64,000 nt of DNA from Exiguobacterium indicum HHS 31. Lineage in GTDB: Bacteria > Bacillota > Bacilli > Exiguobacteriales > Exiguobacteriaceae. Of this stretch, positions 25,923 to 35,827 are shown one piece after another (the first letter of the stretch is position 1; the number at the start of each line of letters is the position of its first letter). A program made the translations under genes and the position numbers. The notes under the pieces are model-generated. The model worked only from the letters and a program-made list of their open reading frames with translations, made no database searches and was not told the DNA's origin. The DNA lies in NCBI RefSeq assembly GCF_001939065.1, contig NZ_MPSZ01000001.1, positions 434,001 to 498,000 of the forward strand, read 5' to 3'.

Positions 25923-26744
25923 ATGGATTTACGCCAGTACCGCTATTTTTGTGCGGTCGTCGAGGAACAATCCGTCACGCGAGCAGCGGAGCGCTTACGG
26001 ATGGCACAACCTGCCTTGACGCAGCAAATTCGGCGAATGGAAGAAGAGCTAGGTGTTCGTCTGATTGAGCGGGCAGGGCGCGGGATCCGGATTACCTCGA
26101 GCGGCAACCGCTTATATGAACGAGCAGTCTCTTTGCTGCAGTTCGAGCAGGAGACACGGATGGAAGTGAGCGATATCGAAGCCGGGCGAACAGGGATTTT
26201 GCGAATTGGTGTCAACACATTATCAGCCAGTCGGCTCGTCGAATGGATTGAACAGATGAAACGACGGCATCCTGGCATTATCTTACAAGTTCACCAAGGA
26301 GAATCGAGTGCGCTCATCGAACGGTTGAAAGAACGGTCGCTTGACGCAGCGTTCGTCCGTCTACCGATTGATGCGCAAGGGATTTCGATTGAATGGATGG
26401 AAGAAGAACCGTTTCATCAAGTCTGGCACCCCGATCACCCGACCGCGGATCTCATCATTCCGAGTCAAGAAGGACTCGGTGTCTTTCAGACGTTAAGTCA
26501 ACGGCTCAGCGTCGTATCGCAAGAGACATGTTCCGATGTTTTGACGCTGATCGGACTTGTCCGCAGTGGACAGGCGGTGACTGTATTGCCGGAGAGTACG
26601 TTGCGGGAACTGGATATGACAGGACTGCACCAGACATACCTATCCGGTGCCGCGAGTACGACAGCCTTCGTCTGGTTGACGGAGACGGGACCGACGACAC
26701 TGACGAAACAATTCATTGAAATCATGAAAGAAACAGCAGAATAA
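25923..26744 (+). CDS. LysR family transcriptional regulator
   Basis: 273 residues. The N-terminal winged helix is MDLRQYRYFCAVVEEQSVTRAAERLRMAQPALTQQIRRMEEELGVRL in overlapping motifs, followed by a periplasmic-binding-protein-like effector domain (LRIGVNTLSAS..., LDAAFVRLPID...). The start at 25923 was chosen for spacing from AAAGAG; an ATG six codons upstream is possible. It is divergent from the NCS2 permease, which it probably regulates. Effector unknown. Confidence 0.88.
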   Translation: MDLRQYRYFCAVVEEQSVTRAAERLRMAQPALTQQIRRMEEELGVRLIERAGRGIRITSSGNRLYERAVSLLQFEQETRMEVSDIEAGRTGILRIGVNTLSASRLVEWIEQMKRRHPGIILQVHQGESSALIERLKERSLDAAFVRLPIDAQGISIEWMEEEPFHQVWHPDHPTADLIIPSQEGLGVFQTLSQRLSVVSQETCSDVLTLIGLVRSGQAVTVLPESTLRELDMTGLHQTYLSGAASTTAFVWLTETGPTTLTKQFIEIMKETAE

Positions 26745-26775
26745 TTAAATGGATAGGAAAGAAAGGAACGATCGT

Positions 26776-27960
26776 ATGAAAACGATTCAAGGCACGTATG
26801 GAGAAGCAAAGATTTTCACGGATAACGTCGACGACCTGACGATTAAGCAAGTCACAGCTATGTTAGAGGAACAATTTGCGACAGACAGTCGCGTCCGGAT
26901 CATGCCAGATTGCCATGCTGGAAAAGGGTCTGTCATCGGAACGACGATGCATGTGACGGACGAGGTCGTACCGAACCTCGTCGGTGTTGATATCGGTTGC
27001 GGCATGTTATGTACACGACTTGCTGAACAAGAACCAATCGATTATGCGAAACTTGACGCGACGATTCAGCGTCTCGTTCCAAGTGGCATGTCGGTACGTC
27101 AGCAAGCTCATCCATTGTCCGAACAGGTACCGTTTGATCAAGTACTTGCACCGTTTAACGAGACACGGGCACGATTATCAATCGGTACGCTTGGTGGAGG
27201 GAATCATTTCATCGAACTGAACCAGGATGCAGCAGGACAGCGCTATCTCGTCATTCATTCTGGTAGTCGCAATCTTGGGAAGACGATTGCCGAACATTAT
27301 CAAGCAGAAGCGGAAACGGCACGCTTCCAATTTGACGCGGACCAAGTCATCGCCGAATTAAAACAACAAGGGCGCGAGTCGGATATACAGACGACCTTAC
27401 AGCAATTGAAGGAAAAACGGTCTACGTTTAACAAAGATTTAGCATCTGTTTCCGGCGAAGCGATGGAGCGTTACCTCCATGATCTTAAGATTGCTCAACG
27501 ATACGCAGCATTGAACCGTCAGGCGATGACCGAGGTCATTTTCGAGGCGATGGGATGGACGGTAGCGGATCAATTCGATACGATCCACAACTACATCGAT
27601 CTTGACGCGATGATTCTACGAAAAGGTGCCATCTCTGCAAAAGCCGGCGAGCGGGCAATCATTCCGATGAACATGCGTGATGGTTCCTTAATCGTCGTAG
27701 GAAAAGGAAATCCCGATTGGAACTATTCCGCGCCACACGGGGCAGGTCGTATCATGTCGCGGTCAAAAGCATTCAAAACGGTTGAACTGGATGCGTTCGA
27801 AAAGACGATGACTGATGTCTGGTCAAGTTCAGTCGTCGCATCGACGCGTGACGAGTCGCCGTTCGTCTACAAACCGATGGACGAAATCATCCGTAACACG
27901 AAAGAAACGGTCGATGTCGTCGAGATCATTAAACCACTGTACAACTTTAAGGCGAAGTGA
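26776..27960 (+). CDS. rtcB: RtcB-family RNA ligase
   Basis: GTP- and Mn-dependent ligase that joins 2',3'-cyclic phosphate and 5'-OH RNA ends, 394 residues (short form). Visible active-site motifs are MPDCHAGKG, GVDIGCGM with the metal-binding Asp and Cys, GGGNHFIEL, and SAPHGAGR with the guanylated His. The short form lacks the longer inserts of the E. coli enzyme. No rtcA or PrfH is adjacent. The start at 26776 follows AAAGGA. In bacteria these enzymes repair cleaved tRNA or rRNA. Confidence 0.9.
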   Translation: MKTIQGTYGEAKIFTDNVDDLTIKQVTAMLEEQFATDSRVRIMPDCHAGKGSVIGTTMHVTDEVVPNLVGVDIGCGMLCTRLAEQEPIDYAKLDATIQRLVPSGMSVRQQAHPLSEQVPFDQVLAPFNETRARLSIGTLGGGNHFIELNQDAAGQRYLVIHSGSRNLGKTIAEHYQAEAETARFQFDADQVIAELKQQGRESDIQTTLQQLKEKRSTFNKDLASVSGEAMERYLHDLKIAQRYAALNRQAMTEVIFEAMGWTVADQFDTIHNYIDLDAMILRKGAISAKAGERAIIPMNMRDGSLIVVGKGNPDWNYSAPHGAGRIMSRSKAFKTVELDAFEKTMTDVWSSSVVASTRDESPFVYKPMDEIIRNTKETVDVVEIIKPLYNFKAK

Positions 27961-27993
27961 TGGAAGGATATCAACAATGGGGGAGGATGTTCT

Positions 27994-28563
27994 ATGAACT
28001 ATAAGGGGACTATGCTGATTCTGTTTTCAAGTGTGTTTTTAATCGCTGGATGCACGGATGAGGCGGTCACGACGGAACAGAAAAAAGTAGAAGTCAAAAC
28101 TACTACGCATACGAATCAGACGAAACACCCCATCTTAAATCCAGTTCAGTATGAAAAGCTGTTCAAGCATATGAATGAACACTTGAAGATGGGTCAGTTT
28201 CAGTTGAAGGATAGTACGATCGGTGCAGACTTCACGGCTGTCGACCAATCCTTGAGTTTTGGTAAGAGACGTTGGTTGACTGTTGACGGAACGATTGATA
28301 CGCCATCGACCCAGGAGACACTTTATTTTGAAAACCAAAAACAAGATACGCAGTTAGCGATTCATTTTGCGTATACGGATCGATACATAGGCAATGATCT
28401 GGTTCAGTATCAATCAAACGGTAGTTACGGCGAGCTCCTCATCATTAGCTACAAAAACATCCTCATATCCGTACAACAAAATTCATTAAACAAAGTAGAT
28501 CCTGACACGACACAGGAAGCAGCAAAACAGGTGATCCAGGAATTAAAAAACGTCCCCGTTTAA
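27994..28563 (+). CDS. hypothetical lipoprotein
   Basis: 189 residues with a lipoprotein signal peptide (MNYKGTMLILFSSVFLIAGC, lipobox LIAGC), a Thr/Lys-rich linker and a soluble domain (PVQYEKLFKHMNEHLKMGQFQL ...). No named family recognised. GGGGGAGG lies before the ATG. It follows rtcB by 33 nt and could be cotranscribed, though a functional link is not evident. Confidence 0.72.
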   Translation: MNYKGTMLILFSSVFLIAGCTDEAVTTEQKKVEVKTTTHTNQTKHPILNPVQYEKLFKHMNEHLKMGQFQLKDSTIGADFTAVDQSLSFGKRRWLTVDGTIDTPSTQETLYFENQKQDTQLAIHFAYTDRYIGNDLVQYQSNGSYGELLIISYKNILISVQQNSLNKVDPDTTQEAAKQVIQELKNVPV

Positions 28564-28596
28564 AACGAGAACGTAAAGGTGACAACTCTGATTTGA

Positions 28597-29091
28597 TTAG
28601 ACCGTACCATCCGGTAATGTCTCACCAGTCCGACGAATCGTCGCGCCAAGTTCAGCGGCGATCGCATTGACGGCTTCTGAATCTTCGTTGACCTCACTGA
28701 TCAAGATGACACCGTAATGGTCAGGATTGATCTGATTCAGCGTCCGGTTAAACAAATCAAATGATTCCCGCTCGTTCTTCTCATCCCGGTTCGCACCAAT
28801 CAAGTAACCAGCAACGGAGCCGACGAGCATACCGAACGGACCACCAACGACACCGATTGCCATGCCGATCAATGAGCCTTTGAAGGATTGGTCCTGTTGC
28901 GTGAAGTCGATGGCATCGATGAAAGAGAAGCCCTCTGCTTCGTCACGTTTTGCGAGAACCATCTGATCCATCTCGATTTCCTTGATTGCCTCGAGATCCT
29001 TAATCATCGCAAAGCCTGTTTTTGCTTTTTCTAAATCACTAAAAATGATTGTCGTAATAACGTGCGTTGCATCGCTTTTGTATTTCGCCAT
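28597..29091 (-). CDS. DUF1269-like membrane protein under sigma-B
   Basis: 164 residues. The N- and C-terminal parts are soluble alpha/beta (HVITTIIFSDLEKAKTGFAMI; DHYGVILISEVNEDSEAVNAI). The centre is a glycine-zipper hydrophobic hairpin (SLIGMAIGVVGGPFGMLVGSVAGYLIG). This fits DUF1269-type proteins. The start at 29091 has GGAGG nine bases ahead. A sigma-B promoter lies 45 nt upstream, implying stress induction. Function unknown. Confidence 0.75.
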   Translation of the reverse strand: MAKYKSDATHVITTIIFSDLEKAKTGFAMIKDLEAIKEIEMDQMVLAKRDEAEGFSFIDAIDFTQQDQSFKGSLIGMAIGVVGGPFGMLVGSVAGYLIGANRDEKNERESFDLFNRTLNQINPDHYGVILISEVNEDSEAVNAIAAELGATIRRTGETLPDGTV

Positions 29092-29136
29092 AATAAACGC
29101 CTCCACAAGAATCGGATATCGTACTACACTTTTTAA

Positions 29137-29162
29137 GTACCCTGAACATTCTAAATGGAAAC
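29137..29162 (-). promoter_or_regulatory. sigma-B promoter of the DUF1269-like gene
   Basis: Minus-strand GTTTCC (29162-29157), 14-bp spacer, GGGTAC (29142-29137), 45 nt before the start codon. Confidence 0.65.
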
Positions 29163-29218
29163 GCGAGACTGGAAATATGAGAAAAACAGGACAACAGAAT
29201 AATTTTCTAATATCGGCA

Positions 29219-29233
29219 ATAAGTAAAACTTAT
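29219..29233. promoter_or_regulatory. CcpC-type box upstream of aconitase
   Basis: ATAA-N7-TTAT, the dyad recognised by the citrate-responsive regulator CcpC. It is centred about 66 bp before the predicted transcription start, the position it has at B. subtilis citB. The second half site near -27 is not evident. Confidence 0.65.
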
Positions 29234-29256
29234 CGAAAGTCTTTTGTTCTTTCAAA

Positions 29257-29285
29257 TTGTAACGGAATCCATATTATACTATGAT
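29257..29285 (+). promoter_or_regulatory. aconitase promoter
   Basis: -35 TTGTAA (29257-29262), 17-bp spacer, -10 TATGAT (29280-29285), 63 nt before the start. Confidence 0.65.
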
Positions 29286-29348
29286 AGAACTGTACAAGTA
29301 AGCGGTATCAGGGGCTTGATGTCGTGAACACTTAAAGGGGGAATCACC

Positions 29349-32075
29349 ATGAAGCAAACAGATGTGTCGCAAGATGTCTTTGGCGCACGCCGTTCGTTTG
29401 AAGCAAACGGTAAGAATTATCAGTACTATAGTCTTGAAAAATTGGAAGAACTCGGATTGACGGAAGTCAAACGCCTTCCATACTCGATTCGTGTCCTGCT
29501 CGAGTCAGTACTTCGTCAACAAGATGGTCGTTCGATCACACGTGAACACGTCGAGAACTTGGCGAAATGGGGAACAGCTCAAGTTTCGAACGATGTCGAT
29601 GTTCCGTTCAAACCGTCACGCGTCATCCTTCAGGATTTCACAGGTGTTCCAACGGTCGTTGACCTCGCGTCACTTCGTAAAGCCATGCAAGATCTCGGTG
29701 GAGACCCATCGGTCATCAACCCAGAAGTACCAGTCGACCTCGTCGTTGACCACTCGGTTCAAGTCGATGCTTACGGTTTTGCTGGAGCACTTGCAGAAAA
29801 CATGGATCTCGAATTCGAACGTAACGAAGAGCGTTACAAATTACTTCGCTGGGCGACATCGGCATTCGATAACTACCGTGCCGTACCACCAGCAACAGGG
29901 ATCGTCCACCAAGTTAACCTCGAGTACTTGGCATCTGTCGTCCTTGAAAAGGAAACAGCAGACGGTACAGTTGATGTGTACCCGGATACACTCGTTGGAA
30001 CGGACTCACACACGACGATGATCAACGGTCTTGGCGTCCTCGGTTGGGGAGTCGGTGGGATCGAAGCGGAAGCGGGCATGCTCGGACAGCCATCGTTCTT
30101 CCCAGTACCAGAAGTCATCGGTGTACGCATTACAGGTGAGATGCACCCAGGAACGACAGCAACAGACGTTGCCCTTCGTGTAACGGAAATGCTCCGTCAA
30201 GAGAACGTCGTTGGTAAATTCGTCGAGTTCTTCGGTCCATCACTCCACTTGATGTCACTTTCTGACCGGGCAACAATCGCGAACATGGCGCCAGAATATG
30301 GTGCAACATGTGGATTCTTCCCAGTCGACACAGAAACATTGACGTACCTTCGTCTGACAGGTCGCGATGAAGAATTGATCGAAAAAGTCGAGAACTACTC
30401 GAAAGCAAACGGTTTGTTCTACACGCCACAAAACGAAGATCCAACATTCACGAAAACAGTCGAACTCGATCTTTCGACAATCGTTCCTGCCCTTGCTGGA
30501 CCAAAACGTCCACAAGACCGGATCGATTTAACGGATGTTCATACATCATTTAAAAAAGCGTTGACGGCTCCACAAGGAAACGCTGGATTCGGCTTAGCGG
30601 AAGAAGAAGCGAACAAAGTCGCTGTCGTTCAGTTCGAAGACGAAGCAGTTGAAATGCGTACGGGTGACGTGGCAATCGCTGCGATCACGAGCTGTACGAA
30701 CACATCAAACCCATACGTCATGATCGGTGCTGGACTCGTCGCGAAAAAAGCGATCGAACTCGGTCTTTCGGTTCCAAAATACGTCAAGACATCACTTGCG
30801 CCAGGATCGAAGGTCGTTACGGATTACCTCGAGAAATCAGGACTCCAAACGTACCTTGACGAACTCGGCTTCAACACGGTCGGTTACGGTTGTACGACAT
30901 GTATCGGGAACTCTGGTCCACTCGACCGCGCTGTCGAAGACGCAATCCTCGGTTCAGACTTACTCGTTTCGTCTGTCCTCTCAGGTAACCGTAACTTCGA
31001 AGGTCGTGTCCACCCGCTTGTTAAAGCGAACTACTTGGCTTCACCGCCACTCGTCGTCGCGTATGCACTTGCAGGAACAGTCGACGTCGATATCATGAAC
31101 GCGTCACTCGGAACAGGCAAAGACGGACAAGAAGTCTTCTTCGCTGACATCTGGCCGTCACGTGATGAGATCCAAACGATCATCAACACGGTCGTCACAC
31201 CAGAAAGCTTCCGTGCAGAATACGATTCAGTCTTCACAGGAAACGAACGTTGGAACAACCTTGATGTGCCAACAGGTGATCAGTACGACTTCGACGGTGA
31301 GTCGACGTACATCCAAAACCCACCGTTCTTCGAGAACTTGGCGAAGGAAGCTGGTCAAGTCGAAGCGCTCAACGGACTCCGTGTCTTCGGTAAGTTTGCT
31401 GATTCGGTTACGACGGACCACATCTCACCAGCGGGTTCATTCTCGAAAACGACACCAGCCGGTCAATACCTCGTCAACAAAGGGGTTGCACCAAAAGACT
31501 TCAACTCATACGGTTCACGTCGTGGTAACCACGAAATCATGATGCGCGGAACGTTCGCGAACATCCGCATCCGTAACCAAGTCGCACCAGGTACAGAAGG
31601 TGGCTTCACGACGTACTGGCCAACAGGCGAAACGATGGCGATGTACGATGCTGCGATGAAGTACAAAGAAGATGGCACAGGTCTCGTCATCCTCGCTGGT
31701 AAAGATTACGGTATGGGTTCTTCACGTGACTGGGCAGCAAAAGGAACGAACTTGCTCGGCGTCAAAGCCGTCATCGCGGAAAGCTTCGAGCGGATTCACC
31801 GTTCAAACCTCGTCATGATGGGTGTTCTTCCACTGCAATACGTGGCAGGCACGACAGCTGAAACACTTGGTTTAACAGGTGAAGAAGCGATCAGCATCGC
31901 AATCGATGAGTCTGTTCGTCCACGTGACATCGTTAAAGTCACAGCGACAGCGGCAGACGGAAAAGTCACTGAATTCGAAGCGATCGCTCGTTTCGACTCA
32001 GAAGTCGATATCGATTACTACCGTCACGGCGGGATCCTTCCAATGGTCCTTCGTGAGCGTCTCCAACAAGCATAA
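29349..32075 (+). CDS. acnA: aconitate hydratase
   Basis: TCA-cycle enzyme converting citrate to isocitrate through a 4Fe-4S cluster, 908 residues, the usual length of AcnA/CitB. Cluster cysteines are in [10 protein letters not shown] and [11 protein letters not shown]. Substrate-binding segments include [21 protein letters not shown] and the C-terminal swivelling-domain motif [18 protein letters not shown] precedes the ATG. Apo-aconitase of this type can act as an RNA-binding regulator, but nothing here tests that. Control by CcpC is suggested by the box at 29219. Confidence 0.97.
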   Translation: MKQTDVSQDVFGARRSFEANGKNYQYYSLEKLEELGLTEVKRLPYSIRVLLESVLRQQDGRSITREHVENLAKWGTAQVSNDVDVPFKPSRVILQDFTGVPTVVDLASLRKAMQDLGGDPSVINPEVPVDLVVDHSVQVDAYGFAGALAENMDLEFERNEERYKLLRWATSAFDNYRAVPPATGIVHQVNLEYLASVVLEKETADGTVDVYPDTLVGTDSHTTMINGLGVLGWGVGGIEAEAGMLGQPSFFPVPEVIGVRITGEMHPGTTATDVALRVTEMLRQENVVGKFVEFFGPSLHLMSLSDRATIANMAPEYGATCGFFPVDTETLTYLRLTGRDEELIEKVENYSKANGLFYTPQNEDPTFTKTVELDLSTIVPALAGPKRPQDRIDLTDVHTSFKKALTAPQGNAGFGLAEEEANKVAVVQFEDEAVEMRTGDVAIAAITSCTNTSNPYVMIGAGLVAKKAIELGLSVPKYVKTSLAPGSKVVTDYLEKSGLQTYLDELGFNTVGYGCTTCIGNSGPLDRAVEDAILGSDLLVSSVLSGNRNFEGRVHPLVKANYLASPPLVVAYALAGTVDVDIMNASLGTGKDGQEVFFADIWPSRDEIQTIINTVVTPESFRAEYDSVFTGNERWNNLDVPTGDQYDFDGESTYIQNPPFFENLAKEAGQVEALNGLRVFGKFADSVTTDHISPAGSFSKTTPAGQYLVNKGVAPKDFNSYGSRRGNHEIMMRGTFANIRIRNQVAPGTEGGFTTYWPTGETMAMYDAAMKYKEDGTGLVILAGKDYGMGSSRDWAAKGTNLLGVKAVIAESFERIHRSNLVMMGVLPLQYVAGTTAETLGLTGEEAISIAIDESVRPRDIVKVTATAADGKVTEFEAIARFDSEVDIDYYRHGGILPMVLRERLQQA

Positions 32076-32086
32076 GTTGTCTAATC

Positions 32087-32114
32087 AAAGGTGGGGGAAA
32101 CCCCACCTTTTTTT
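32087..32114 (+). terminator. terminator after acnA
   Basis: AAAGGTGGGG-GAAA-CCCCACCTTT, 10 perfect pairs with a GAAA tetraloop, then T-run. Confidence 0.92.
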
Positions 32115-32132
32115 GACGAGAGGAGGAAAAAG

Positions 32133-32597
32133 GTGAACCGATTCAAGAAGTGGTTTCAACCGAAGGAAGACCAGCCGTTGCCGATGCGTGACGTGACGCT
32201 TGATGAAGTCAAACAAGCGACGCATGCTTTTGAATCCGAACTACCGAAAGGGACGAATCGGACAGTGCTTCTAGATAATGAGCAACGCATTGACTTAAAG
32301 CAGTTAGAGCCGTATTTGAAAGCACGTTCGACACAAGTGTTTTACATGTCGCGTGAGACATTCACCATCATGGAGGCAAAAGATCGGGAACTCGTCTATG
32401 AGATGGATCATGTCCAGGTTGCCGTCGATCGCTATTTTGACCGGGTGAAGAAACTCCCGTTGAAACCGTATAGCAAAACGTTCCAAGTCGACTGCGCGAT
32501 GTTGTTTCAAGATGGCTATTTGCGTGAAATGCCGCATCATAGCTATTACTTGGTCGATGAGTCGATGATCGTCTCGCTGACGCCGAAAGAAGCATAA
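32133..32597 (+). CDS. hypothetical soluble protein
   Basis: 154 residues (VNRFKKWFQPKEDQPLPMRDVTLDEVKQATHAF in parts). The start is GTG at 32133 with GAGAGGAGG upstream; an upstream ATG in frame overlaps the acnA terminator and was rejected. Basic N-terminus, no signal or membrane segment, a VDRYF-containing central part. No family recognised with confidence. Confidence 0.7.
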   Translation: MNRFKKWFQPKEDQPLPMRDVTLDEVKQATHAFESELPKGTNRTVLLDNEQRIDLKQLEPYLKARSTQVFYMSRETFTIMEAKDRELVYEMDHVQVAVDRYFDRVKKLPLKPYSKTFQVDCAMLFQDGYLREMPHHSYYLVDESMIVSLTPKEA

Positions 32598-32605
32598 ACG
32601 TAATC

Positions 32606-32641
32606 AAGGGTGGACCGAATTCATTCGGTTCGCCTTTTTTT
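32606..32641 (+). terminator. terminator
   Basis: ACCGAAT/ATTCGGT stem extended to AAGG/CCTT with one bulge, followed by seven T. Confidence 0.75.
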
Positions 32642-32674
32642 GTCGTCCTGACCATTTTCTGATTTGTTCAAAAG

Positions 32675-32693
32675 TCTGACGAATTTAGTCAGA
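32675..32693. promoter_or_regulatory. dyad upstream of the 32788 gene
   Basis: TCTGAC-N7-GTCAGA, perfect 6-bp arms, about 95 nt before the next start. Regulator unknown. Confidence 0.3.
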
Positions 32694-32787
32694 AATCGTG
32701 AAATCTCGGACAAACCCTTTGTATTCTCCTTATAAAACCGATACGATGATAAGGAATAGAGACTTGAGCTAGGAAGGTGTACATGGC

Positions 32788-33495
32788 ATGACGAAACGAA
32801 CGAGCACGTGGATTGCAGTAGCAATCGTGGCAATGGCGATCCTCCTTGCCTACAATTTTTATCTCTTGAACAAGACGCAGACCGCAAGCGATGAAAAAGC
32901 CGCGACGGTCAAACCGTTTTATACGATGACACGCATCCAATATGTTGAGAAGAAGCTCGCGACGAAAAAAGATGAACTTGAATCACGCACGTATGAAGTC
33001 GTCTTTAATGACAAAGGTCATTTCCGGACAGAAGTCGTAGACGGTCCGTCAAAAGGATCGCTTGCGATCTGGAACGGGACGATGTTCCGTGAGTATGATG
33101 CGACAGGGAAGTTAGTCAATGAGACGAAAGCCGGCAAAAGTGTCAGTGCGCCGCGCCCATTCCTCTCACGTGGCTTCAACGAACAGATCCTCGCCTTCAT
33201 CAACAAAGGTGACTTCGGACAAGTCGAGGGAGAAGCGGACATCGCTGGAATGGCAGCAGACGTGTATGTGAAAAAAGAACCATCAAGCACGGTACCAGAA
33301 GACTGGATCAAACAATACCCATCGATCTTCGATAAAGAAAACAACCAAGAACAAGCAACGTATTATGTCGCTTCCGACCGTTCGAAAGTACTCGGTGCGG
33401 AGTCACGTAATAACGGTAAACTGTTCTACTCTGTCAAGATGAAGAGTTTTGAAACGATCGATACGTTCGATCCGGATTGGTTAAAAGCAAAATAA
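32788..33495 (+). CDS. membrane-anchored extracytoplasmic protein, unknown function
   Basis: 235 residues with an N-terminal uncleaved anchor (about residues 8-28) and an outside domain rich in beta strands (TYEVVFNDKGHFRTEVVDG ... LAIWNGTMFREYD ...). The domain loosely recalls LolA/RseB-like lipid-binding sheets, but I cannot assign it. AGGAAGGTG precedes the ATG. It is flanked by terminators, so it is probably a single-gene unit. Confidence 0.7.
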   Translation: MTKRTSTWIAVAIVAMAILLAYNFYLLNKTQTASDEKAATVKPFYTMTRIQYVEKKLATKKDELESRTYEVVFNDKGHFRTEVVDGPSKGSLAIWNGTMFREYDATGKLVNETKAGKSVSAPRPFLSRGFNEQILAFINKGDFGQVEGEADIAGMAADVYVKKEPSSTVPEDWIKQYPSIFDKENNQEQATYYVASDRSKVLGAESRNNGKLFYSVKMKSFETIDTFDPDWLKAK

Positions 33496-33503
33496 ACAAG
33501 AAA

Positions 33504-33551
33504 CGACCGGCGATGACGCTACGAAACGGTAGCGGACAAAGTCGGTTTTTT
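33504..33551 (+). terminator. probable terminator
   Basis: Inner stem CGCTAC-N6-GTAGCG with a shorter outer CGAC/GTCG pairing and a following T-run. Confidence 0.5.
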
Positions 33552-33571
33552 CGAGACGCAGGAGGTTCAAC

Positions 33572-35815
33572 ATGGAAGCATTCTCGAAAGAGGAGATGTT
33601 CAATCAAATCAAAGCGTGGGAAGAGGGCGCGAAGGTCGAGGAGGTGCTCGCCTTACGGTATGCTCAAAGTAGCCGGTTGCTTGGAGAGACGGAAGCACTC
33701 GTCCGCATCTTGGCGTTACTCGTCGAACATCGCTATATCATGACGGGACGACTGGATGCCTTAGCTGAGAGTTGGATGCAAGAAATCCGTCAGCATGGTC
33801 GTTTGCCAGCTCGTCTTGAGCAGTTGTTGACGGAACAACAATTACAAAGTACGTATCAGCGCCTTGTTGCGCATACGTTTCCGACGATTCGCGAGACGGA
33901 CAATGCGAACGCCAAACGATCAGCGACGAAAGAACTGATTCTCCAAGCAAGCCAAATCGTCGAGGAGACGGAACAAATCGTCGAACTGACGGAACGGTTG
34001 CGTCGATTGGATGCTGGTCGCTGGACGGAACTGTTCGAAGCTGGAACGGCATTACTGCGTTCGAGTGCCACGCTTGAACAGACAGCGCAGACATTCGTCG
34101 ATAGCTTGCAAGAGCGTTTCTATTCCCGAGAAGCGTTTCGCGAGATGACGGAACTGAAAGCGACGACAATCCAGGATCTCAAACGTGTCGTCGCTTTGCT
34201 CCCCGTCGAAAGCAAACAAGTCGAACGCTCAGCACTCGAAGAACTCGACGCGATGATTGGTCTCGAAGACATCAAACAACGGGTCCATCATATGTATCGC
34301 TTCTTGAAGTATCAACAAAAACGATCGGAAGATGGCTACCGTTCAAGCGATCAACCATCGCTACACATGATCTTCATGGGTAACCCCGGAACCGGAAAGA
34401 CGACGCTTGCCCGTCTGATGGCAAAAATCTATCACGAGCTCGGACTTCTCGAACGACCGGAAGTCGTCGAGACGGATCGTTCATCGCTTGTCGGTGCGTT
34501 CGTCGGTCAGACGGAAGAACAGGTCATGAGTAAAGTCCGCGAAGCCGTCGGAGGGGTGCTCTTCATCGATGAAGCCTATGCCTTAAAACGTGCCGGACAA
34601 AGTGGGAACGATTATGGTCAGGCCGCGATTGATACGCTCGTCGCAGCGATGACGAGTGGGGAATATGCAGGGCGATTTGCGGTCGTGCTTGCTGGATACC
34701 CAGAAGAGATGCGTGATTTCCTGAAGGCGAATCCTGGACTCCGGAGTCGTTTCCCGGAATCAAATCATTATCTACTCGCTGACTATACGGATCAGGAGCT
34801 GCTCACCATCGGACGTTCGATCGCGACCGCGAACGATTACGTCTTGACGGAACAAGCAGAGCGGGCGTTGCTCGGACGGCTTGAGCGAGAACGAGTTGAC
34901 GCCAGTTTCGGAAATGGACGCGCCGTCCGTAATATCGTGCTTGATGCGATCTTCAAGAAGGGATCAAGCCTTGGAGAGAGTGCCAGTCACGAAGACTTTG
35001 CCTTACTCGAACAAGAAGACTTCGAGATGGTGCAAGAACCGGACGCAACCGTTGAGGAGCGGATCGCTTCGCTCGTCGGATTGTCTGATCTTAAAGATGA
35101 ACTCAAACAGATTGAAGCTCTGTTGTCAATGCAAAAACGTCGCCGGGAAGCGGGCTATAAAGTCTTACCGGTCGAATTGCATGCGGTCTTTAGCGGCAAT
35201 AGCGGGACCGGAAAGACGACTGTCGCGCAGCTTTATGCTGATGTGTTACGACAATGCGGTTATTTGAAACGCGGACATCTGAAAGTCGTCAGCCGGGCGG
35301 ATCTCGTCTCCGGTTACGTCGGACAAACAGCGCAAAAGACGCGCGACGCAATTCGCGACGCGCTGGGTGGTGTCTTATTCATTGATGAAGCGTATGCGTT
35401 AAACGGTGGAGCGAACGACTTCGGGAAGGAAGCGATTGATACGCTCGTGGATGAGATGACGAAACATCAAGACAATCTCGTCGTCGTCCTTGCGGGTTAC
35501 GAGCAACAGATGAACGCTTTGCTTGCGAGTAACCCAGGACTGAAATCACGCTTTAAGCGATCGTTCCACTTCCCGAATTATTCGCCAGACGAGTTGATTC
35601 AAATCATTGAAGGATACGCAGCACGGTTCGGATACGAGCTGACGGAGGACGCACGGTTGACGCTTACCGAGAAGATTGATGTCGTTCCGAACGGAAACGC
35701 ACGGGCGGCGATCACGATCGTCGAACAGGCGATCGCGAAGCAGTCGATGCGATTAATTGACAAAGTTAGCTTGTCCGGTTCAGAATGGTCCTATCTTGAA
35801 AAAGAGGATTTTTAA
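33572..35815 (+). CDS. tandem CbxX/CfxQ-type AAA ATPase
   Basis: 747 residues. The N-terminal 220 are helical with coiled-coil character. Two AAA domains of the CbbX/SpoVK kind follow. Domain 1: GNPGTGKT at 270-277, Walker B VLFIDEAYAL at 329-338. Domain 2: GNSGTGKT at 542-549, VLFIDEAYAL at 601-610. Both have GLRSRF- or GLKSRF-type sensor arginines and VGAFVGQT/VSGYVGQT pore-region segments. Typical SpoVK/CbbX proteins have a single AAA domain of about 300 residues. Both copies look catalytically intact. Target unknown. It precedes the thioesterase gene by 12 nt. Confidence 0.85.
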   Translation: MEAFSKEEMFNQIKAWEEGAKVEEVLALRYAQSSRLLGETEALVRILALLVEHRYIMTGRLDALAESWMQEIRQHGRLPARLEQLLTEQQLQSTYQRLVAHTFPTIRETDNANAKRSATKELILQASQIVEETEQIVELTERLRRLDAGRWTELFEAGTALLRSSATLEQTAQTFVDSLQERFYSREAFREMTELKATTIQDLKRVVALLPVESKQVERSALEELDAMIGLEDIKQRVHHMYRFLKYQQKRSEDGYRSSDQPSLHMIFMGNPGTGKTTLARLMAKIYHELGLLERPEVVETDRSSLVGAFVGQTEEQVMSKVREAVGGVLFIDEAYALKRAGQSGNDYGQAAIDTLVAAMTSGEYAGRFAVVLAGYPEEMRDFLKANPGLRSRFPESNHYLLADYTDQELLTIGRSIATANDYVLTEQAERALLGRLERERVDASFGNGRAVRNIVLDAIFKKGSSLGESASHEDFALLEQEDFEMVQEPDATVEERIASLVGLSDLKDELKQIEALLSMQKRRREAGYKVLPVELHAVFSGNSGTGKTTVAQLYADVLRQCGYLKRGHLKVVSRADLVSGYVGQTAQKTRDAIRDALGGVLFIDEAYALNGGANDFGKEAIDTLVDEMTKHQDNLVVVLAGYEQQMNALLASNPGLKSRFKRSFHFPNYSPDELIQIIEGYAARFGYELTEDARLTLTEKIDVVPNGNARAAITIVEQAIAKQSMRLIDKVSLSGSEWSYLEKEDF

Positions 35816-35827
35816 GGGGGAAGCTAC

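Noticed and set aside
28551..28580. CGTTTTAAACG-like palindrome between two convergent genes
   Set aside because: Short and AT-rich, with no T-run; not enough to call a terminator.
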